A stretch of 64,000 nt of DNA. Source: Himantopus leucocephalus. Taxonomy: Eukaryota > Chordata > Aves > Charadriiformes > Recurvirostridae. The stretch lies in NCBI GenBank assembly GCA_003993805.1, contig RSEF01000005.1:34083175-34147174 (forward strand), given 5' to 3'. A program made the position numbers and the translations under genes. The notes under the pieces were generated by a model. The model made no database searches. It saw nothing but the letters and a program-made list of their open reading frames with translations, and was not told where the DNA came from. Below, one piece after another: positions 13,522 to 26,747 of this stretch (its first letter is position 1; every line of letters starts with the position of its first letter).

Positions 13522-14949
13522 CTTTTATTTCCTCTTGTTGATACTATACTACTTGTAGATACTATACTAGGGAATACTCATGTTATTTCAGTTTTCTTTG
13601 TATCTAGGATGCTGATACTCCAATGTTAGGTCATGGTTTGCCACTGCTGCAGTCTGTTTCAGCCCCTCCTGGGACTCGGAAGACCCCGACTCAGATCTGC
13701 AGTGACTACCATCCCCAGCTACCTGCGGCTCACCTCAGTACGGCATTGAGAGCTCGGGGCTGCCTACGCAGAAATTGTACAGTCCTGCATTTGTCATGGT
13801 CCTGGTGTTTTGTTAGCTGCCTGCTGGTTTCTCATAGCAAGAGCTGCTTCTAATCAATCTGCAAGTTCAGGATTAATTTAAGTCTCTGGTGACAGTATTT
13901 TCTGCAGTCTTTTGTAATGTCCACACTTGTAACTGACAAAATTTATCCTTTAGAGGCCCCAAATTCCAACAGAGAAGGAAAACCTTGAATCCAGCCTGCT
14001 AGATGTGCAGTCATGGGCAACTTTGCTCCCTGTAGAGATGTGAATTACTTTTCAAAACTCAGGTGATTAGGGCCCATACTCAGAACGAGTAACAGATAAT
14101 TAGGTAAATCCAAAGTAGTAAGTTACTGCACCTTTTTTAAGGAAAACGCCAATTGTAAATATTTTTCAGTTAATGATTTGGGATAAAAAACCGCTAGCAC
14201 TCAAGCTAGCTATAAATAACATCTTGAAATCTAGGTTAATGGAACAGATACAAGTACAATCTTAGACTTGAACAGATATGATAATAATATTAGAATAAAT
14301 TGTTCTAGAGCAAAATTACTCAATTTCTGCCCTCAAAGCAAAGCACAATTATAAACACCGCACTTTGAATTACAAAGCATTTAAAGCCTGTTAGTCAGCT
14401 AAGTGGCAGAAAAAACCTGCACTAAAGCTTTAAGGGTATGGATCCAACACTTTGGGACAATAACATCCTCATTAAAAAATAAGGATACATCAAAACTCTT
14501 GAGTTAAAAGGTTAAGTGTTAGTCTCTGTGTAGTTGATAAATGTTGAGCTAATCTAATCAGTGGTTGTAAGAGGCAATGCCATCAGCTAGCTGCCCTGAC
14601 CTGTGCTTCTAGTTTTCACAAAAAGTAAGATTTAAGAAAGATGTCAACTCCAGGCCTTTGACCTAGCAAGGACCTTGTTCGTGCCAGCCTGGTGTTCTGC
14701 TAAACAGACTGAGAACTTTCAGCTCAAATCAGTAACACGTGTACTTCACTAATACAACACATGGCTTGGAAATTAAAATGCAACGTGATCGAGTGCTTTA
14801 GGATATTTTAACAGTTAAGAATGCAGCTAGGGGGAAAAAAAAGCTTGTTTCTGTGTTTTGCTTTGGGGAGGGGAAAAAGGACAAATTCAATTGTATTGCT
14901 TTCCTTCAAAAAAGTAGGGAAACAAAAATTCAGTTAATTAGTTCATGGA
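13522..14949. other. intergenic or intronic stretch with a GC-richer island
   Basis: Right of the second LTR fragment there is a 12-bp direct repeat (GATACTATACTA at 13540 and 13558). Then comes an unusually GC-rich patch at about 13640-13760, where a 76-codon plus-strand frame (13623-13853) is open. That frame includes LPLLQSVSAPPGTRKTPTQI and has no family resemblance, so I do not call it a gene. The rest to 14949 is ordinary AT-rich sequence. Confidence 0.45.
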
Positions 14950-15350
14950 TGACTGACCTAGGGGAAATAAGGAGGTTGTATGTTTCTTTATGACATGTGT
15001 CACTTATTAGATAAGTAGGTTTTACTACTTCCAATTGAGCTAAGTTAAAACTAATTAGAAGGCAGTTAAATTACAATCTAAATACAATAAAATGTAATAA
15101 AAATAGCAAATGGCATTTTGGTCATCAATAATATTCCTAAATGCAGCTGATTATTTCCAATAGTTCCTGTATTGATTATTTCCAATTATTAGAGTAACAA
15201 GCTTTGCCAGCTGCTGGAATGATAATTTAACCCTACATACTGTAACTAGGATAGACTCTTCACATATGCCATCATTTAACCAGATTAATTTATTTCATAC
15301 CATCTTTTAGTGGTACTTACACGTGACTCTAGACATTACATATGAATCTG
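14950..15350. other. candidate conserved non-coding block
   Basis: Repeat-free and AT-rich, with several ATTA cores: CTAATTAGAAGGCAG near 15052, GCTGATTATTTCCAATAG near 15146, and TAACCAGATTAATTTA near 15278. GATTATTTCCAAT occurs twice within 40 bp. It has no coding frame. The appearance is enhancer-like but not tested. Confidence 0.3.
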
Positions 15351-18300
15351 GACTCTATAAACCAAAATCCATCCACCCTTTCTTGGTTATTATGGAATGA
15401 TCAGGTACAAACTAAAATTGAGAGAGAGACCTAGTGATCCAGTTACTAATGACTACCAGCATCTCGGGTCAGTGTTCAGATTTTACATTTGATAATAAAA
15501 TGATGATGCTTGTTATACCCATGCAGATTTTCACTTACTAAGGGTGAAGGTTATATATCACTACTTTACAATTATGCACTAACAATAAATGTATCTACAT
15601 AGATACATATATTTCTTCCATCTCAATTAGCTATGAAATAATTAGCTAACTACAGTTTTTTTGGCATACATATGCTTACTCCCTGCGTTTCCAGTTTTTA
15701 GACTTAGAAACTTGAGTAGGAAATAAACTGCTCAACTTGGATGAGCCAAAGACGACAATACTAGGTTAAAGAAACTAAAAAGAAGAAATAGAAAAGTTAA
15801 AATACCTTCCACTAAAAAAGACTGTATCTCTTTGATACTCAGGCATGGAACATGCTAGCTTAATATCTATCTCCTACTAGATGTCCAGACAGAAAAAGTG
15901 ACTGTTGTTTTTTCCTTCTATCTGGAAGATGCTTCTCCTGATTTTAGAGTGCCAGTGTCTATTAAATTAGTGGTCAACCTATTTCCTTAGTTTTCAGAGA
16001 AAGGAAAGAACATGCTGAGAAAGCAAATGAAAGTTATTATACTTATTGGAATAGATAGTTGAGAGGATATTAAGACTACATACTGGGCAAGTGCAGTTCA
16101 CATAATTTGAATTTCTTTTGCAACTACAATTGGTAGTGAAAACATACAAAGCATTGGTTATGTAGTTTAATCATATCTAAATATATTTACTTCTTCTCTG
16201 TGTAAAGCTACTTATATTTCAACCTACGTACTACCCCAGATTTTTCATCACTTATTTATACCTGCTAATGACACAGGCAGTGACTGCTTCCTTGTAATAA
16301 AATAAATAAAATAAATACATTACAGAAATGTAGAACGGGCAGTTAGCATTACACAGTATAAAAGGTCTTAACACATTTTTTTGTTTAAGGGAGCTCTGCA
16401 TTTAAGAACTGAACAAGGTATTGTACTTCTGCAGAAGTATTGCCTTCTATGATTTAATAAAGGACAGAGCAGGACATTTTCCTAATGGCTATGAACTTAA
16501 AAAAATCTGATTTAGTAGTCAGGAGAACTATAATCTGATATTATTCACTGTAATTTCATGAATTCAAAGTAATGGACAGAGCACAGGTGGAAAAGATTTT
16601 GTATTTGCAGAAGACTCAGTATTTAAGCAAACCTAGAATTATGACATATACATCCCCTAAACCCATGTGGCAGTATCTGCCATAATGGAAATATAATTGA
16701 TAGGCAAAGACCTGTTTACAGTTTTGGTACAAGTGATTCTGTTCTGCATTTCTATTCCCAGGATACTCAATGCAGGAATGGAGATTGTCATTGGCTGTAT
16801 TGGTTATACTTTAGTCAGACTGAGACAGATATTAAAAAAACAGATTTGTACTATTCCTGCATACCTTTAAATAATAAGAAAAAGTAAAGCTCCATTTAAA
16901 TATTCTGCACTGATTTTATGTCACATTTTGGAATATACTAACAGTAGACCTATGCACCATTATATAATGACAATATTTATGAAAAGTCATCAGCATATAG
17001 CTGAAACTATACAGAAACTTGGCAAATATTCAAAGGTCTGGTAATGGAAAATAGCCTCCATTATTTCAGACAGATTAGATGCAAAACTTCAATATATCTA
17101 TTTAATGCCTTTCAGAATTTACTCAGCATTTTCCTTTTTACTTTTATTGAAGAATAAAATTATTGAATTGAAGTTGCTACAAATTGTATTCAATTTAGTC
17201 TAGATACAACTTCTATAAGGAATGTCTTGTCATGATTTTTTTAAGCCTCTGATTTTTATAAATGTTTAGTTAAATTAATCCACTGCATAAAGAAATACTC
17301 TTTTATTTCCTCAAACAGAACTAAATTGTCCTCAGTGCTTCCCAAATAGATGGTTCTTGCCACAAGGCATAACTTCTGCCAGTCCTCCAAAGTTCTAATA
17401 TCTTCTGCAATAAGTAAAATAGGCATTTGCCTTGAAAAAAAATAATGAAGAAATCCTCTTGCTCCAAGACCAGTAACTGAATGTGATAAAAGCACTGAAA
17501 ATACCTCCTAAATCAAACATAATAATGAAACCTCTTACTGAAGGAAAGATATAAAAGGTGTTATGAGGGACAATTTTCAATCAGCCTCATTAGAAGATCA
17601 ATGTACAGCCACTGCATTGTGAAACAGTCTCCCAAACTCATGGTACCATTGAAATGCTACCCATTTGAGATGTTTTTAAAGACATCTTAAAAGTATCTTT
17701 TTTAAAGAAAGACATTTTCCTAAACACTGAACAGTTAATTTCTATTCTTTTCTTCATCTTTCTTTAGGGTGTTAATTTTTTTATTACGTTATTGTTTCTC
17801 TTAAAAGATGTTAAATCATCTTTTATCCATTGGAAAAATACAGCTTCCGAACAAAACAGGGAGCTATAAGACAATGTCCAGGATTCACACAGCATGCATT
17901 AAAAACATTGTGGGCCATGCCCAGCTTTCCTTTGCCAGTTTTGAATTTGTCCATATTTTGCTATGAATTAATTACACATCTATCATTTTTACATTTGCTC
18001 TTTTCAAATAATTTTGTGTTTAGTAATTAATCAAAATTTTGTTTAATTTAAATTCATCAAGAAAATAAAGAAAGAAATGTAGCTGGAATTTCAACCATTT
18101 GGATGTCACTGTTGACTTTAGCAGGAGTCATACAGCTGGACTACAGACAGCTGAGAGTGAAAATAAGACTATATCATTTCTCATTTTGATCAAGGTCTGG
18201 ATAACAATACCTACGTACCAAAGCACATTAAGGCATACGGAGCTACGGAGGGAAGAAGAGGAGGTGATAAAAAACAACCCTCACCCTAAGAAGATCTCTT

Positions 18301-20399
18301 GGAAAGCTGAGATGAGATAAGATGAACAAACAAAGTCAGTGGAAGTATTGAAGACAGTTACAAGCAATGAAACAATTATATGCATGAACAACACTGAAGC
18401 AGTCCACAGTGACAGCTGCACCAGAGAGCCTGCTGAGGCAGGTTCTGGCCCATTCACACCCTTGTGACTCCACCAGGAATGAAGGAAGACTATGGCCAGA
18501 AGACAGCATGTTGAAGCAATTGTAGGTCTCATTGTTCAAACAATCCTAATCTTGTAGTGCTCTGAGGGGCACTTGAATGCAAACACCTCAAAAACTCTAT
18601 TTCAGACAAAATGGGAAGATTTTGCATTATTCAGAGGAGAAGAGACCTGGTGCTACTTTAGCATATGTTGATAATTTCTTTAGTTCTGCTGGAGAAACAT
18701 CTTAGAAAATAACTAGGTAGAATACTTGGCAAACTTAGATGAACATGTGCAGGACAGGCAAACAGAATAAAGGAGATTCAGGTGTGGACATATCATGTTT
18801 AAGTGATTACCTCATAGAGGGTTTTTTTTGTGGAGAGGGGAACTACACTTATAATCTTGGACTCAATGGCCCATCTTGCAGAATGACAAGGCCCTTCAAT
18901 TTACCAAGATGTTTCATTGACAAAATCCCCACAACACAAGAAATGCAATATGGTTTTGAATCGTTCAGGTATTGAGAATCAAGGGCCAAGTTCCTGGCTG
19001 GCCTACATTAAGATTCCTTCCAATCTGAGTGATGAGACTCAACGAGAAAGAGCAAAACTCTAAAAAAAATGAGGAAAGGGTGATGGATGGGGGTGGGGGA
19101 GCAGGTTTCATGTCAACAAATCAGTCTTAATTTTTAAATATGGCAGGGAAAGTTTCTATTCTAAGATGTTTAAGCCAGAGAGAAAACTCTATGCTACACA
19201 TTTAAATGAGTGAGAAGGGGGGAGAAAATGTTTATGTAACTAAATTTAGTAAGACCAGGTCAAGAAATGTGTTAGTCATGCAATGAGACATCTTGAAGCA
19301 CTTATTAAAAAAGCTAGAATCTACACACTTCTCAAACAAACAGTTGCTGCACTAGCTTTCAAATCTGCAAGAAACAGGACATTTGGTAAAATGAAAGAAT
19401 CCGACCATAAGTAAAACATTAAAATGAATATATTCAATCCTATTTTCTAACAAAACAATCACTGCCAAGAAGGACAAGTTGATACTTCTCACTAAATCTG
19501 TACTCAACCTATAAACACTTTTAAAGAATTCAGGAGCCTGTGTCAGGAATTCAGAAGGCACAGTGCTGAAGTGATGCTTTAATCATACTTTGACTTTTTA
19601 TCTCAATGCAAATACATAGGTAAGAACCATTGATATGAAAAACCCCCGACCTTAACAGGCTCCTGAAACCACAGATAAAAAGACCTACTATCAGTGGGAC
19701 ACAGAACTGGTATTTAATTCTGGAAGGTTGTGGGTTTGGTTTTTTTTTAATCCTTAAGAACTTCATCTTCTGCTGAACACTCAAAAAAAACCACCCATCA
19801 CAAATTCTCCTTTTGTGTCATCAGTTACAGTGTCTCAATAGATGTCAAAACTGTAGAACTGGAATACATTTCAAGAGCAAGCAGCAGGAAACGAACCTTG
19901 GGAAATTTTAACTATGTACAGTAGGGTGAAAAGATAGGAACAGGGGCTTATGTTTTATTAGTTTTGCCCATGAGAAATAAAAGTACTTCACTTACCATTA
20001 TAAAGGGTGCAGGCCAAAATCATAAAGAACATGTTAACACCGCTAGCTTGTAATAGATGCAATCACACTATTACTATCTAAATTTTTGTTTATTTTTCAA
20101 CAGATTGGTGTCTGCAAATCACGCTGTCTTACATTGCCGTTCCTCTGTAACCTTAACCATTATTCCTACTGTGTAAAGTGAAGCACAAATTTAAGGTGAC
20201 AAAGCACCAGTTGGCTGATGTGAAGTATGCTACGAAAGCAGAAACCTCTGAAAGCTTCACAGCCATTATGAAATAACTGACCTATATGAAACTGCTACCA
20301 TGGTTCACAAATTTATTGTCAGGTTCCAGCCTCTAGCTGTTCTCTGATTGTTCTAAATACTTGACAAACTGAAGCCTTTTCACTTTCCGTTGAAATTGC
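15351..20399 (-). other. inferred CDIN1 intron, no gene seen
   Basis: AT-rich sequence with a small inverted repeat at 15590-15607 (TGTATCT...AGATACA) and a short G-rich stretch near 19087-19100. The overlapping frames at 17256-17580 and 18281-18539 have no recognisable domains. No transposon was recognised. Confidence 0.5.
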
Positions 20400-21180
20400 C
20401 TCATCTCCCTGTCAGAGCGCCATGGGGGACTCCATTACTTTTCTGACTTCTTTCCCCTACTGACAAGTCATTTAGCTGGCTTCTTGTTGTGAAGGCTGTC
20501 CATGTCAAATTAGCCAGGGCCCCTATTGTCCTTATTACCACTCGAAAAGCCATCATGAGTAATGCTACGGGGTCCCTCAGTTGTCATCATTTGTCAGAAA
20601 GAAAGGGAGTGTGGTTACATATAGCTGACAGGTAATTTCAGTGTCTACAATTACCCCAATTAGTCTTGTCATAAACAATTCGATAAATGCACACCAATAC
20701 AAACAGATAAACACACCAAGGTTTCTCACTATTAATGTCATGTAATGGATAAATCAGTGATACAATGCTATATTTTATTTATTTCTTTAAACTATCCTCA
20801 GCTGCAAGCTGGCAGTTGCTACCTGGTCAGCACAAATTGTACTATCTACTTTCATTAGCTCATCACCACAAGAGAATATGAAAGGCTGTGACAAAATTCA
20901 TTTAGAGAGAGCGCCAAAGAGCAGATTGCCTAAAGCAGGTGTTATAACAAAGATAAAACAAAGGTTTTCTTTTGTCAGTTCAGTGCCGCAACGTGCTTTA
21001 AAGGAAACTATTTTGTCCTTAAAAACAAACAGAAAATATGAGAGAGACAGAAAGAGAAAGCAGGGAAGTACATTCCTTCTGAAATTAAGAACAGTTGCTT
21101 CCCACCATATCGCATGTCAATCAGCAGGTGGGTCTCCTAACAATGTACAATATAAACCCTGATTTTCAGAGTGGGGTGAC
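20400..21180. promoter_or_regulatory. probable conserved non-coding element cluster, part 1
   Basis: About 780 bp without transposon landmarks. It has many developmental transcription-factor words: TGACAAGTCA near 20461, TTGTCATCATTTGTCAG near 20581, CTGACAGGTAATTT at 20625-20638 (a TGACAG MEIS/TGIF half site next to a TAAT core), CAATTAG at 20657, ATAAACAA near 20671 and TGATTGACA on the minus strand at 21123-21115. Such density of TAAT and TGACA words in repeat-free sequence is typical of vertebrate developmental enhancers. Enhancer function, and MEIS2 as the target, are inference from known vertebrate gene order. Confidence 0.5.
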
Positions 21181-21299
21181 AACATTAACCGAAATCTCTC
21201 CGCATATTTTTTTCTAATTCTTTTAAAAAATACACCTTGCAATGCCATACAGCTCCTGAAAGATCTGATAATTATTCCACATAATCTACAACATAATCC

Positions 21300-22340
21300 C
21301 TGCTGTTCCCAGATAAGAATTATTTGAGAATGGGCTTAGTAATTCCAACTCACTGGACAGTCTGTAGGACTGTGTTAAAGTCTTTTGGGGCATAAGATAT
21401 TGATATTGTTGACTGCTCTTCTAAAATGTCAGGTAGACCTGTTCTAAACACAACACCGAAAAAGGCAGCTTTAATAACATCCATATTAAGCACGGAACTA
21501 TGAATTGCTAAGCTTATCCTTGTGATCCACCTAAATAAACATTGAAATCTTGACATCTCTAGAGTCCACAGCACCCTGTCTGTTTGCTGACCGCAGGCTT
21601 AAGTGATGGCTGGAAAACCGAACACAGACATGTTGTTGTAGGAAATTGCTTTTGGCAACTATTTGTTCAAACTCAAGATTTTTTTTTCAACCAACACTAA
21701 GAACCCACCAGAAAACAGGACAGGTCTCCCTAATGAGTAATCTATTTTAGCACAGTCTTGTCTAGGCATGACAGTTTACTGAGAGGCTTGAAAAACTCGT
21801 AATTACCAGTGTTACAGGGCAATTAATGTATATTACACTGCACTACTCATGGCAGCAACTGTCATTTTCTCAATAAAAATGAGTACTCTTCAGCTAAAGG
21901 TGACATTAATTGGGACTTTAATGACTATGCAGAGGAGCTGAAGCCAAATATGAACAAAACAGCGATTCAATGAGCGACTTCAGAAACGAGAAAATTGTAC
22001 TAAAATGAGATTAATTGCTGTTTAGAAAAAGGAAAGAACCTAAAAAGCTATTAAATTGCAGGGTTTGGGTGCCCGGGTGATGGTTGTGATGTTAATCTTG
22101 CATTCTCACAGCAGGCAAATATTCACTAAATTCAGAGCCTTTTGACAGCAGGAAAAATCATGTATGCTTAACTTCAATCCATCAAAAATATATTTCAGCT
22201 TTTATCAGTGTTCTAAATACTTCTGCAATTTCAAAAATTACTGCTCCATTCCTTGGCTGTCATCATGCAAATGCGAACACTGTCAATATTGCTATGAAAA
22301 ATTCCCTGGCTTCAAAAGGCCTACTTCGGTGATAAAGAAA
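21300..22340. promoter_or_regulatory. probable conserved non-coding element cluster, part 2
   Basis: Repeat-free sequence with homeodomain-type cores: TAATTAC at 21800, AATTAATG at 21821, ATTAATT at 21905 and TTAATTG at 22011, together with GGTGACATTAATTGGGACTT near 21899. The small frames here (21350-21574 minus, 22164-22358 plus) show no family resemblance, so a non-coding explanation is preferred. Sequence conservation was not measured; this is a judgement from composition and motif density. Confidence 0.5.
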
Positions 22341-22489
22341 GAAAAACGTGAAGATTAGAATTGCAAAACACACACTACTAATATAACAGAAAGCAACAAT
22401 AAGAATTTAATGTTTAAGTTGTGGAAACTGCTAAAATAGAAAATGATGGGGTGTTGTTTTAGTGTGTGTGGGAAAAAAAATAATCAAAG

Positions 22490-22740
22490 AATTCCCCCAC
22501 TCTCCCAGAAAATCTTTCAAAGCTTATAACTTTATAGATAATTACTCATTGCAAATAATTAGGACATAATTTTGCAGCTTGACTTCAGGTGATACAATTA
22601 TTAAAACTGCTCTGTAGTTTCTAAAAGCCTTTATCCCTGCTACTTAATTCTTTAAAGCAATTATATAATTGCTTTTCTTTATAGCCTTTTTAACTGTCAT
22701 GATGACTGTATACATAAAACATTGCACTTAAACTCTGACA
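22490..22740. promoter_or_regulatory. probable conserved non-coding element cluster, part 3
   Basis: A short block with ATAATTACTCATTGCAAATA (a TAATTA core beside an octamer-like TGCAAAT) and AAGCAATTATATAATTGCTT, a near-perfect inverted repeat of a homeodomain core. It has no transposon landmarks. The function is inferred. Confidence 0.4.
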
Positions 22741-25700
22741 TATAAGAGGGATAAACATAGCTCTGATTCACTTTGAAGTTATATCTCCTGTAACTTCAGA
22801 TTTTAAAACAGAAAACCAGTTTAGCCTTTCAGGTTAAAAATTGCATATAGAGTGTTCACATATCTTAAGAAGCAAACCCTCTTTTCCACCCAAACCTGCA
22901 ACAGTTGCACCCCGGAAGAGACAAAAATAGAGCTCAGTTTCTTACAATTTCTTATTCCATAATCAATTCTGTTCGTTCTCCATCTTCATAATTAAACACC
23001 CATCTCGCCTACACTTTAAAAATCTCTAGGTGCATTCAAACACACATCCCAAACAGCTGCATCCACTAGGCAATATAATAAAGATGATGACAATGGGAAC
23101 ACTGTATCTTCATATCAGCAGGTTTCAAAGACACAATTAATAACATTATACCTATTAGCACTTCTGATAGCTACCTTCAGAAATTCCACTATACGTATAT
23201 AAATGTCTTAAGTACAAAAATTATGGGGCAAACAGTTTCAGCTGGGAACTTAAACCAATCACTGTGTGCTGAATTGGGTCCACAAGTTGTCATAATATTA
23301 ATTTACCTACTTTGCATACAGTACTTTGATTAGTCAAGACTGTTCATTACATAACTGTTACTGGAAAATGCATGACTGTTACCACAGTAACCTTTAACTT
23401 AAACATACAATTAATGAAATGAATATATTTCAAATTTAAAATTTGATGATGGATTTTTTTTGCATTAAACATCCGGTCTTTTGCAAAGGACAACCAAAAC
23501 AAAGCAATGCATGGGCACTTCACGTATGAGTGTTCTTAGTTCGCAAAAGTGACTGAAATAGCTTTCCTTCAGGTTTTGATGGTTCCTTCTGTTTCGATGG
23601 CACCAAAATTTGGATTTATGAAAGCGTATTTTGTCAGTTGGTTTACAAGACAGTGTATCTCCAATGAAATAATTCTTTTAAAACAAAGTTTAGAATTGGC
23701 TTACGCAACGCAAGATCGTCAGGTTGAATTTTATTTGTAATATAAAGCTCTGACCATGAGTAACAGCCAGTCCCAGAGTATGCACATATGTTATAAGCAC
23801 CTATGATACTTCTAGAATTTTGTGTGAAAAGGTTTCTTGTGAACTTTTCAATTACTAGACTCCTAACCATCTCTGAGGAACAACACCATGTACTTCTGGA
23901 GGCGAGCCTCACAAACAAGCTGTCACAAAGGAGGGAAGATTACATTAAGAGCTACTGACACAAGGAGGTGAAATCACAGCCCAATGCAGTTAGTGGCTAA
24001 CTACTCTTTGTCTTTAGCAAAGCAATGATTTTATCTAAGGAATGATATAAAAATTGTCATTTTCTGTAGTATTTATTGTTCTAGCCAAGACACCATGCAC
24101 AGGCTGCAGGGCAAGTAGAAGTTATGTATGTCTTTGTTCTGTTAATATCTTATTTTGAAACTGGAGAAAAAAATGTATTTGTTTTTCATGTGAAAACTCT
24201 GTTTCTTCTTCCTTCCATATTCAAACGAAATACTAAAAGTAGTATTGTTCTTAGACTTCAGATAAACAAGCCTTAAACTTGGACTTCGGAAAGCATCACC
24301 TCAAGGCACAAAGACAAAGGTAACTGCTGAAAAAAACCTCAGTTTTTCCTCTTCTGCAGAGATTAATACATATAAAATAGCCAGTTTGCAGTATATAAAG
24401 ACCACAGGAGTCAATTACATCGAATTTAAAGAGACTGACTATGCTTTCACAACACACACATAGTCACTCCAAGTTTTGTAATAGGATTGGTTTAAATCCT
24501 TGTTGACAATAGAAACAGGAATGCATAAATTCACTACCCCAATACTTTCCTTTTTCTCCTCCGTCTCCTCTTCTTTCCCCAATTTTGTCCTTATTTCATT
24601 TTCATTACTTGCACAATATAATTTATGTTCTAAGTTTGTATTTAAGAATGCTGACCTGTAAGCATTTTTGCAGGTTGTTTTGCTCTTCCATTTTATTAAC
24701 AGCATGAACTTCTCAGAATATAAGTCATGTCCAGCTGAAGCGTGTCATAAAATCAGAGGTCATTTTTTCCCTCTTAAAAAGTGATATTTTTTTCCCCATT
24801 GTATGTATTTAGAAAAAGAAATTTAAGAATTGAAGCTCTAAAGTACATTAAGGATATATTCTTATTTAAAAGCTGTGAACAGTTCTAAAAACTCCAAGAG
24901 AAAAATTACAGTGATCAGCCCACATGGCAGAGCCAACATGTACTTTAAATTTTTAAAAACATTTTAAGTATTTTCTTGACCTGAGAAGCAAGATAATAGA
25001 ACTAGCAAAACCCCAAGTTAATAGAACTAGTAAAAGGAGCATTATTAAACCCATAGAGTTGATAATATCAAGATGTTTGTGTCATGATGAGTTAAAAAAT
25101 TCTATCAAAGCCAGAAAGAATGAAGTAACCATATAAACCTGATTATGCTAGTAAGGACAAACAAAGGCATGGTGCATCTTTTGCTGAGACAACAAAGAAA
25201 ACCTGTTAGTAACTCTCTCTGAGACTATGCCTGATATGTTCTTACAAAGAATTTGATGAGGTCAATGGAATTTGCATTGTCCTGTAACATCATATACTAA
25301 CTATCGACCTATAAAGCATCAGAATTTGGATGAGCGCACTGTGGTACCAGAACAATTGTTTCCATATGCAGAAATGCACATTCATAAAGTCCGTGAGTCC
25401 TAAGCTTTGGACAGTCTTTGTTACAAATGCAGAAAACCAAGGGGATCAAGTAGTAGGAGTAATAGAAGTAATGTAACATAAAGCTGCTTGTACTGCCTTC
25501 GCTGTCTTTTTTTTTTAAGGTTCCATGAGTTTCTGAAATCAGATTTATCTCATTTAATCTCAAAGTGATTGTTTTCTTAGCCATCCTCTGAAATATTGCA
25601 GAGCCTCACTCTATCTTCAGGCCTAAGAGTTAAACAGTATCATGATTTAGATCAAAACCACTTGAATAAAAACAAAAACCCTAAAACCCTCTCGAATGGC

Positions 25701-26747
25701 AGCATTAATTTCCCTATCAATGTAAATAATACAATCTTCTAATACTCCCATTGTGGGGATGGGGAAAAGAACAAACCCAATACTTGTAATGTAGGATGGT
25801 AAACACAAAGACTTATCTGCAGACCAGACCTCTCTCACAGGGAGAAGATGATTACCTTCCAATTTGGGCTATAGTCAGCATGGTTTTGGTAGAACATTTC
25901 TCTTGCTACTCTTGGAACTTCTGTGCCCAGCGTAACCTCCAGGCTCATAAATTTATTAACCAACAGGTTGTAGTTCAGGATGGTATCTCAGTTGTAGTTT
26001 GGATATGCAACAGAACAGTCGCTCCGAATTAACAAACAACTAGAACGTTAAACTGTCTCATTAACAAAGGTACACAGCTCAATTAGTTTTGTCAACTGTT
26101 ATGTGACTGGGTTTTCCACACATCTGAACCACCAAATTTCTGTGACTTCAATTAAAAAAGCCAGTATCAATTGAAATGGAAGCAGAAGCATATGCAAGCC
26201 TCTGCTGGACTTGACGCACTGCTTTAGTCTGGGTTCTACAGGCACAAATGGGGGCCCACTGCTTCTGAAAGGCTTCCGTCAGAAAGAGGGTTTCCCGCTG
26301 CTAGATATTTGAGACCTGAGGGTTTTTTTAGACTTTCATGTCTTACAGAGGATTTTACAGAACTCTTCTACAGCTTTCCATGGGAATTTCCCAGGCCTTT
26401 GAGCTTAGCCTCTCTAAATCTTATGTAGAAGAATCTTACTTAGAAGCTCTAATTAAAGTGCAACCTCAGTGAGTACATCTACCTTACTGATTCAGTGCGT
26501 TGCAACAGGTCTTCTTAAATGCAGATTTGCCTTGCATTTATGGGTAGAATCTTGGAGTATTAACTTGAGAACATCACAATAGTGCTTGAAGAGGTGTCTC
26601 TCTGCTGAAGCACTCCATTTGAGATGCAGGTCCCAGACCCTCCGGGAGCTAACTCATTATGAGCATGTGGTGTGCATTCAGAAACCAAAAGTGGTGGAAA
26701 CTTCGTTGCTGGTAAAGGTACAACAAGGACAAATGGACGTAGAATTA
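22741..26747 (-). other. inferred CDIN1 intron, no gene seen
   Basis: AT-rich with no recognised transposon. The part from about 26160 to 26747, just left of the duplication, is less AT-rich and unassigned (for example CAAATGGGGGCCCACTGCTT). Short frames on both strands, such as 23643-23918 and 25309-25584, have no family resemblance. Confidence 0.5.
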
